NCBI GenBank assembly: GCA_017307285.1
Contig: JAFKFI010000083.1
Location: 1 to 37,523 of the forward strand
DNA: 37,523 bases
Source: Alphaproteobacteria bacterium
GTDB lineage: Bacteria; Pseudomonadota; Alphaproteobacteria; Acetobacterales; Acetobacteraceae
Direction: 5' to 3'
In this document: positions 33,290 through 37,523 of the stretch, piece after piece
Layout of the letters: each line of letters opens with the position of its first letter
Numbering within the stretch: position 1 is the stretch's first letter
Notes under the pieces: model-generated
Told to the model about the DNA's origin: nothing
The model's input: the letters and a program-made list of their open reading frames with translations, nothing else
Databases searched by the model: none
Position numbers and translations under genes: made by a program

Positions 33290-33499
33290 CTAGCATTGAT
33301 ACGAGGCGACGTGTTGCTCCAGCGCGAGCCGCGCCTGTTCAGATTCGAGGCGGGCCTCGTCTGTCAGACGCTGAAGCTGCTGATTCTCGACCAGCGATGA
33401 CGTGCCTATCTTCGCATGCAAATCAGCGACGGTCGCCGCGAACTCGTGGGTCGCACTCTGGTACGCCGCCAACAATCGCTCTTTCTTCTCACAGGCCAT
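33290..33499 (-). CDS. Small coiled-coil hypothetical protein
   Basis: 69 residues, read against its neighbours from ATG 33499: it opens MACEKKERLLAAYQSATHEF and ends in a charged heptad-like helix (RLESEQARLALEQHVASY). Composition is typical of real protein and it lies tail-to-tail with the DUF2493 gene, 17 bp away. There is no recognised domain and only a weak ribosome binding site, so it is probable rather than certain. The following 33500-33770 holds no convincing gene, only the promoter side of this gene and of the membrane protein. Confidence 0.55.
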   Translation of the reverse strand: MACEKKERLLAAYQSATHEFAATVADLHAKIGTSSLVENQQLQRLTDEARLESEQARLALEQHVASYQC

Positions 33500-33770
33500 G
33501 TGCCAAACGACCCATCACAGCGTAACATTCGGCCCCGGCTCCAGATGGCGCCGAACCCCAGACCGAAAAACATCGGCCCTTTCCGCGAAGTTCGCCATAG
33601 ATGTCTCGCAGGATAGGCGCGGGTTGCCGGCACTGTCCCGGACATCACCGAAACGCGCGGAGACGGGATTGGCCCTCCCATTCCGGACCATTGTTGGGTA
33701 TAGTTTGAACAGCGCCGCGGTGGTGGTGGAAGGCGCGACCGTCACATCTTTTGTCACGGAGGCTTCCACC

Positions 33771-34253
33771 ATGCTTGTCATCGGACTCATCCTCAGCATG
33801 TTCGGGATCGGCCTGTTCTGTTGGCTGATCTTTACGCTCGCCGTCTATGCGCTGCCATTTTTCGTAGGGCTCACCGCTGGCATGGCTGCGTTTCACAGCG
33901 GCGCGGGCGTCCTGGGCGCGCTGCTAGTCGGCATCGTGACCGGCGCCGTCACCCTCGCCATCGGACAGATCGCGTTCGCCGTGGTTCGCCCGCCGGTGCT
34001 TCGCGCCGTCATCGCCGCCGCTTTCGCCATTCCGGCCGCGATTGCCGGCTACCATGTTATCCTCGGCCTCTCGCAGATCGGCGTGCCCTCGCTTGTTTGG
34101 CGCGAGGTGTTCGCCTGGATTGGGGCACTCTTCATCGGCGGCACGGCTTGGGCGCGAATGACGGTGTTCGCCGAGCCCCTTCCGTTGCGACCGGGCGGAG
34201 CATCGCAGAACAACTCTCAGCCCGTTCTTACTGGCGCGACACGACAGGGTTAG
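33771..34253 (+). CDS. Small integral membrane protein of unknown function
   Basis: 160 residues with four hydrophobic spans: about 1-27 (MLVIGLILSMFGIGLFCWLIF…), 29-75, 84-108 and 115-135. The tail is short and polar. A GGAGG stands 8 bases before ATG 33771 and fixes the start; the longer reading from 33402 is not protein-like. It is frequently found in the DUF2493-DUF736 interval of alphaproteobacterial ICEs. No enzymatic motif is seen. Confidence 0.8.
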   Translation: MLVIGLILSMFGIGLFCWLIFTLAVYALPFFVGLTAGMAAFHSGAGVLGALLVGIVTGAVTLAIGQIAFAVVRPPVLRAVIAAAFAIPAAIAGYHVILGLSQIGVPSLVWREVFAWIGALFIGGTAWARMTVFAEPLPLRPGGASQNNSQPVLTGATRQG

Positions 34254-34797
34254 GCCTTCGCCGTCCTCGTCAAACGGTGCTCTGGCGATCGGGCGCTGAC
34301 AGATCACGTGCTGAGATCGCGGAGCACGCAGTTCGCTTCGGAGATGCACTTCGTCGATGAGCTTGCGATCGATCGCCCACCGGTGATCGCAGCCCGGAGA
34401 GTTGCTCAGCGGCTATTCTGCGACAAGCAAACCCGCCTTTTCCTGCGCCAGGGTTTCTTTCTCTACGCCTGAACCGTCCAACATCTTGTGCGGGACAACC
34501 GACATCGGCCACGTCTTCTCCTGAGGATGCTGTTCAGCGCACGGACGCACCTGGCCTCTTGATGGCCTGATCTGGCCGAAGACCGGCTGCGCCTCGATCG
34601 CCTGAGCCGCAATGTCGGCGCATCGACTTTCTTCCCCTGGGCTAAAGCCCATTCCTCGCGAGGCAAGAAAGTCTCGCCGCCGACATCCTCCGCTGCGCTC
34701 CGGCGCGCGAGCGGGTGCGTCGTCGATCGTCATCGGCCTGTCGATCGCCATCGAGGTCGCGGTGGTCGCGGGCTCGAAACAGCCAAGGAGAAGTGAC
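34254..34797. other. 544-bp gap before the DUF736 gene, with a structured leader
   Basis: I see no secure gene. On the minus strand, 34413-34652 could encode 79 residues ending GVEKETLAQEKAGLLVAE, which is protein-like but lacks supporting context. Near the DUF736 gene are a TGGGCT/AGCCCA hairpin (34638-34651), GCGAG/CTCGC (34658-34662 and 34673-34677) and CATCCTCCGCTG (34684-34695). The last is shared with the DUF2493 leader at nearly the same distance from the start codon. Confidence 0.45.
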
Positions 34798-35118
34798 ATG
34801 GCCAATATCGGTTCCTTCAAGAAGGTCGGCAGCGACTTCCAGGGCGAGATTGTCACCCTGAGCGTGCAGGCCAAGGGCGTCCGCATCGTCGCCGAGACCG
34901 GCCGCTCCAACGACAACGCTCCGAGCCACCGCGTCTACGTGGGTCGAGCGGAGATCGGGGCCGCCTGGTCGAAGCGCTCCGAAGAGGGCCGCGACTACCT
35001 CTCGCTCAAGCTCGACGATCCGTCGTTCAACGCGCCGATCTACGCGAACCTGTTCGATGACGAGGACGGCGAAGGCTACACCCTGATCTGGTCCCGCCCG
35101 CGCAAGAACAACGACTGA
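34798..35118 (+). CDS. DUF736 family protein
   Basis: A 106-residue cytoplasmic protein that fits DUF736 along its whole length: MANIGSFKKVGSDFQGEIVT…, HRVYVGRAEIGAAWSKRSEEGRDYLSLKLDDPSFNAPIYANL…EDGEGYTLIWSRP. The family is small, beta-rich and nearly restricted to alphaproteobacterial chromosomes, ICEs and plasmids. Its function is unknown and single-strand DNA binding has not been shown. AAGGAGAAGTGAC gives a strong ribosome binding site before ATG 34798. It ends at a clear terminator, so it is likely a single-gene transcript, often highly expressed. Confidence 0.95.
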   Translation: MANIGSFKKVGSDFQGEIVTLSVQAKGVRIVAETGRSNDNAPSHRVYVGRAEIGAAWSKRSEEGRDYLSLKLDDPSFNAPIYANLFDDEDGEGYTLIWSRPRKNND

Positions 35119-35134
35119 GGTCCTTCCCGCCAAC

Positions 35135-35163
35135 GCCCCGTCCGGCTCGCCGGGCGGGGCTTT
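35135..35163 (+). terminator. Intrinsic terminator of the DUF736 gene
   Basis: GCCCCGTCCGG (35135-35145) pairs with CCGGGCGGGGC (35150-35160), an 11-bp stem with one G-U and a CTCG loop, followed by TTTCG. It lies 16 bp after the stop codon. Confidence 0.85.
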
Positions 35164-35211
35164 CGCGTAGCCCAGCATCTCTACGGCCCCGCATTACGCA
35201 AGGTGACAGCC

Positions 35212-35727
35212 ATGCTGAGAGGAAAGCGAATCCTGGTCGCCGAGGACAATGATTGGATCGCGGCCGGACTCATCCAGACGATCACTGATTATCGCGGTAT
35301 CGCTCTCGGCCCCGCGCAGACTAACGTCAGAGCTCTCGCGCTGATCGCTGAACATCCGGACGGCGCCATCCTCGACGGCAATCTCCTCGACGGCCCCATC
35401 ACGCCAGTTGCGCGCGCCCTATGCGACAAGTCCGTTCCGCTGGTGGTGTTTACGGGCTTGGGTCTTCCCACCGATCTGCGTCGGTCGCATCCGGATATCC
35501 CGGTCATTCTCAAGCCGTCACCCTATGAGACGGTCATTCACGCCATTGCCGAGCGTATCGAAGGGCACCCTCTTCCCAGAACTCGCGTCGAAAGTATGCC
35601 CGGGACGGGTCTAATCCCGCCGCAGGGCCTCGGTATCGGGTGCCTCCGGACGACCGAATCAGTCGGATCGGATATCTGCCAGAACGACCTTGCCGGACAT
35701 CCGATTCCGGGTCCCCAGCGTCGTTGA
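35212..35727 (+). CDS. Single-domain response-regulator (receiver) protein
   Basis: 171 residues. Residues 1-118 form a CheY-like receiver: acidic pair Glu11-Asp12 (AEDND), phospho-acceptor Asp55 (AILDGNL), Thr81 (VFTGLG) and Lys101 (ILKPSP). There is no DNA-binding or enzyme output domain; the last 50 residues are disordered-looking. Start chosen: ATG 35212 with AAGGTGA upstream; a GTG at 35203 adds three residues. No cognate histidine kinase is in the window, so it must take its signal from elsewhere or compete for phosphate. Similar orphan receivers sit beside DUF736 genes in rhizobial elements. Confidence 0.88.
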   Translation: MLRGKRILVAEDNDWIAAGLIQTITDYRGIALGPAQTNVRALALIAEHPDGAILDGNLLDGPITPVARALCDKSVPLVVFTGLGLPTDLRRSHPDIPVILKPSPYETVIHAIAERIEGHPLPRTRVESMPGTGLIPPQGLGIGCLRTTESVGSDICQNDLAGHPIPGPQRR

Positions 35728-35790
35728 ATAACTCAAGGACGACTATTATAGTCGTTTTTCTGGTGCGCGCAGATCGACTGTCGGAGGTGA
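35724..35790 (+). promoter_or_regulatory. Promoter with palindromic operator before the XRE gene
   Basis: TTGAAT (35724-35729) and TATAGT (35747-35752), 17 bp apart, form a plausible promoter. A perfect inverted repeat ACGACTAT-T-ATAGTCGT (35739-35755) covers the -10, which suggests autorepression by the XRE protein encoded next. GGAGGTGA (35783-35790), 6 bases before ATG 35797, is a near-perfect ribosome binding site. The T-run after the palindrome could also terminate the receiver gene. Confidence 0.6.
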
Positions 35791-35796
35791 TCATGG

Positions 35797-36069
35797 ATGA
35801 TCACCGGCCGACAAGTTCGGGCGGCGCGAGCCTTGCTGAACTGGAAGCAGGAAATGCTCGCCGAGAAAGCCCTCGTGGCGCTGACCGCGCTCAAACGCAT
35901 GGAGTCCGAACGCGGCCTCCCGGTGCACGAGGGCACGCGCGATCAGGTCCGCCGGGCGTTGGAGGCTGCCGGCATCCTGTTCGTCGAGTCCGATCGCGGT
36001 CGCGGCGTTATGCTCCTGAACGAAGCCCCCGCCAGCTCGGCAGGGCGAGCGTCGCGCGTTCGGTCTTGA
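35797..36069 (+). CDS. XRE-family regulator of the transfer-control region
   Basis: A 90-residue helix-turn-helix protein (TGRQVRAARALLNWKQEMLAEKALVALTALKRMESERG) with a C-terminal strand region LEAAGILFVESDRGRGVMLL typical of a large alphaproteobacterial XRE group. The start is fixed by GGAGGTGA. The upstream palindrome is its likely operator. It precedes a QseM-like gene. In ICEMlSymR7A the regulator QseC controls qseM, but there the genes are arranged differently, so equating this protein with QseC is only a suggestion. Confidence 0.85.
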   Translation: MITGRQVRAARALLNWKQEMLAEKALVALTALKRMESERGLPVHEGTRDQVRRALEAAGILFVESDRGRGVMLLNEAPASSAGRASRVRS

Positions 36070-36106
36070 ACGCGGCTACGCTCGCAGGACATGAACACCG
36101 ACCTCG

Positions 36107-36400
36107 ATGGATTCGCCGCCAATGCAAACTCCACCGCTCGATCCGCCTGTTGCCGACACGGCGCCAACGGATGGCATCCTGACCAGCTATGACGCGCAGC
36201 ATCTCGTGACCTATCTGCGCCTGCTCGACGCCGACAAGGAGGGCGCGGACTGGCAAGAGGTCGCCAAGCTGGTGCTGCGTATGGATCCCAGCAGCGAGCC
36301 TGCCCGTGCCCTTCGCGCGTGGCAAACCCATTTGGCGCGCGCGCGTTGGATGACGGAGAGCGGTTACCGCCATCTCCTGCGTGGAGGTGCGCCTCACTAG
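36107..36400 (+). CDS. DUF2285 protein, QseM-like antiactivator
   Basis: A 97-residue protein that is almost entirely one DUF2285 domain: LTSYDAQHLVTYLRLLDADKEGADWQEVAKLVLRMDPSSEPARALRAWQTHLARARWMTESGYRHLL. QseM of the Mesorhizobium ICEMlSymR7A is a stand-alone DUF2285 protein that binds and blocks both TraR and FseA. This gene has the same domain content and lies beside an FseA-like frameshifted gene, so antiactivation of transfer is the likely role. ATG 36122 is an equally good start and neither has a strong ribosome binding site. TraR itself is not in the window. Confidence 0.82.
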   Translation: MDSPPMQTPPLDPPVADTAPTDGILTSYDAQHLVTYLRLLDADKEGADWQEVAKLVLRMDPSSEPARALRAWQTHLARARWMTESGYRHLLRGGAPH

Positions 36401-36521
36401 GCACCGGTTCCTTGCAGACTTGGCAACACGCGTTGTCGAATCGTCCCGTATCGGCTTGCTACCGGAACGCGCATCCTCCCCGAGCGCCTACACTTAATGA
36501 CGCCCAGCGGAGACGACGCCC

Positions 36522-36839
36522 ATGAGCCGCATGGATTGGCGTTCGCCGGCAGCCTACGAGGACCTGCGTACGCTCGATGCCCCGGGGTTCGCCTGGGCAT
36601 TTCTCAGCCGCAACCCCACCTTCGAGCGCGATTGCAAAAGGCTCGAAAAGGCCCGTGAGGATGGTCCCCTCGGTGCCGATGAGCTGAATGGCTTCGCGCA
36701 GCGCTGGGGGGTGCGATTTCGCGAAACCCGCGCCTGGTGGCGACGCTCATCACCCTCTGTGGACGGCGGCACGCCTGCCGAGCGTGATCCCTCTGACCAA
36801 ACTTCCACCGGATCTCACCGACCCGAACCAGCGCGTTGA
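36522..36839 (+). CDS. DUF6499-type N-terminal part of an FseA-like activator (frame 0 product)
   Basis: The unshifted reading is 105 residues from ATG 36522 (GGAG 9 bases upstream). Only residues 1-66 look conserved (MDWRSPAAYEDLRTLDAPGFAWAFLSRNP…ELNGFAQRWGVRF). After that the frame degenerates to low-value sequence before its stop at 36839. The conserved protein continues in the +1 frame from 36721. This matches msi172-msi171 of ICEMlSymR7A, where a +1 slip of tRNA-Phe from UUU to UUC fuses the two frames into the excision activator FseA. Here the WGVRF codons end in TTT followed by C at exactly that place. Confidence 0.82.
   Translation: MSRMDWRSPAAYEDLRTLDAPGFAWAFLSRNPTFERDCKRLEKAREDGPLGADELNGFAQRWGVRFRETRAWWRRSSPSVDGGTPAERDPSDQTSTGSHRPEPAR
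36715..36721 (+). promoter_or_regulatory. Programmed +1 frameshift site, CGA-TTT-C-G
   Basis: Frame 0 reads CGA-TTT-CGC (Arg-Phe66-Arg). A one-base forward slip on TTT-C gives Phe then GCG-AAA-CCC (Ala-Lys-Pro), entering the DUF2285 frame. The experimentally shown FseA shift in Mesorhizobium uses the same UUU-to-UUC slip. A G6 run at 36706-36711 is a less likely alternative site, because shifting there would replace the conserved VRF. Confidence 0.72.
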
Positions 36840-37296
36840 TGTCCTATCTCTCGGTCCCGCCGTTGCCGAAGAAGGGCCGGAGCGCCTGATCGAACGCCGC
36901 GGAAATTTGTTCCGTTTGCACATCGTCGAGACTTCCGAGGGCCAAACACCTTGCGTCGTCCTGCCGCTCGACCAGTTGTTCGATATCCGCGCCAACTCCG
37001 CGCTTCGCCTCTGGCGCGCTCTTAGAGGGCGTGATCCCGGCCCGAATCCGGCAACCCTCTCACGGGCGAGGCGAGACAGGCTCCTCCTCGCCCTGCGTGC
37101 ACTCGATGGCCGTCTCGATAAGGCAAGCTACCGGGAGATCGCAGAGGCCCTCTTCGCCGTTGGCCGCCTCACGAGCCGCACCTGGCAGACCCACGATGTC
37201 CGCGATCGCACGATCCGCCTGGTCCGGTACGGCTTCAGCATGATGGAAGGCGGCTATCAACTCCTGCTGCTGCATCCCCATCGTCGCCGGCGATAG
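36721..37296 (+). CDS. DUF2285 C-terminal part of the FseA-like activator (+1 frame)
   Basis: This frame supplies 191 residues: …LWTAARLPSVIPLTKLPPDL…, then LFRLHIVETSEGQTPCVVLPLDQLFDIRANSALRLWRALRG and the DUF2285 domain RRDRLLLALRALDGRLDKASYREIAEALFAVGRLTSRTWQTHDVRDRTIRLVRYGFSMMEGGYQLLL. Joined to residues 1-66 of the upstream frame it gives a fused protein of 257 residues. An ATG at 36688 in this frame is not needed. By analogy the fused protein activates the excisionase gene, and the adjacent AlpA-like gene at 37421 would be its target. The QseM-like protein would bind and inhibit it through the related DUF2285 domain. Confidence 0.82.
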   Translation, partial: AKPAPGGDAHHPLWTAARLPSVIPLTKLPPDLTDPNQRVDVLSLGPAVAEEGPERLIERRGNLFRLHIVETSEGQTPCVVLPLDQLFDIRANSALRLWRALRGRDPGPNPATLSRARRDRLLLALRALDGRLDKASYREIAEALFAVGRLTSRTWQTHDVRDRTIRLVRYGFSMMEGGYQLLLLHPHRRRR

Positions 37297-37420
37297 CGCC
37301 GGGGTGGCGATCTCACCACCCTTCGACATCACCATCCCCCCACGCCAAACATATCCGCCACCGTGATCGCCGATAGCCGCCGTCATTCGACGGCCGCCCA
37401 CGCGATCACGGAGATATCCC

Positions 37421-37523
37421 ATGTCCACCAATCTCGCAGGCTTGCCGCCGCGCTACCTGCGCACGCCCGAGGCTGCCCGCTTCGTCGGTCTGTCCATCCG
37501 CACGCTCGAGAAACACCGCATCT
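37421..37523 (+). CDS. AlpA/RdfS-like helix-turn-helix excisionase (3' partial)
   Basis: Only 34 residues are in the window: MSTNLAGLPPRYLRTPEAARFVGLSIRTLEKHRI. The YLRTPEAARFVGLSIRTLEKHRI part is the MerR/AlpA-type winged helix found in recombination directionality factors. GGAG 7 bases upstream supports ATG 37421. In ICEMlSymR7A the similar RdfS drives excision and is switched on by FseA, whose likely counterpart lies immediately upstream here. The 124-bp gap before it (37297-37420) would hold the FseA-responsive promoter. Confidence 0.8.
   Translation, partial: MSTNLAGLPPRYLRTPEAARFVGLSIRTLEKHRI

Noticed and set aside
34413-34652. Minus-strand ORF of 79 codons before the DUF736 gene
   Set aside because: The peptide end looks protein-like, but there is no domain, no supporting ribosome binding site and the region is rich in hairpins; kept only as a note in the gap description.
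36706-36711. G6 run as the frameshift site of the FseA-like gene
   Set aside because: Shifting there would read WGCDF and lose the conserved WGVRF, whereas the TTT-C site preserves it and matches the demonstrated FseA mechanism.

Overview
The window is high-GC DNA of alphaproteobacterial character. It appears to be the accessory end of an integrative and conjugative element (ICE) lying beside older, decaying cargo. The alphaproteobacterial assignment rests on the block ArdC / ParB-like / methylase-helicase / Toprim / DUF2493 / DUF736 / XRE / DUF2285 / AlpA-like, which is typical of rhizobial and sphingomonad ICEs and plasmids. No integrase, replication gene, rRNA, tRNA or CRISPR array was seen.

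Layout. (1) 1-2944: tail of a branched-chain amino-acid-type ABC transporter operon, livH (partial)-livM-livG-livF. livF is broken by an internal deletion and also lacks its Walker lysine. (2) 3057-3634: Phd-type antitoxin and a VapC toxin missing its N-terminus. (3) 3701-6568: a LysR regulator divergent from an SDR and a small NADP-binding oxidoreductase. This trio is bracketed by two copies of a 16-bp sequence that reads, on the minus strand, as the codons I-E-W-E-stop of the guaA 3' end, so the copies look like ICE attachment sites. (4) 7044-20023, minus strand: a tightly packed operon with an XRE regulator, a C5-cytosine methyltransferase, a P-loop ATPase, a 512-aa protein, a 1396-aa protein with a PD-(D/E)XK-like motif, a HerA-type ATPase, an HhH-GPD glycosylase with a thymine-mismatch-type active-site tyrosine, and a DUF5677 protein. 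I do not recognise it as a named system. Its architecture resembles the DptF-DptG-DptH restriction module of phosphorothioate systems, but attached to 5-methylcytosine modification. (5) 20228-22924: hipB-hipA plus a third coupled gene with an E-x-K motif. (6) 23023-37523: conserved ICE genes, including three structured leaders resembling the radC RNA motif, and a transfer-control region with a QseM-like antiactivator, an FseA-like activator split by a +1 frameshift at TTT-C, and the start of an AlpA/RdfS-like excisionase.

How it fits together (inference). The defence operon is ICE cargo near one att end. The methyltransferase would mark host DNA, the ATPase/nuclease proteins would attack unmarked DNA, the glycosylase would repair T:G mismatches left by 5mC deamination, and the XRE protein would delay or tune expression. 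HipBA may act as an addiction or abortive-infection module. ArdC and the methylase-helicase would help incoming ICE DNA evade host restriction. An in-frame TAG separates the 1396-aa protein from the HerA ATPase. These may therefore be two halves of one DptH-like gene, and this copy may be disabled or depend on readthrough.
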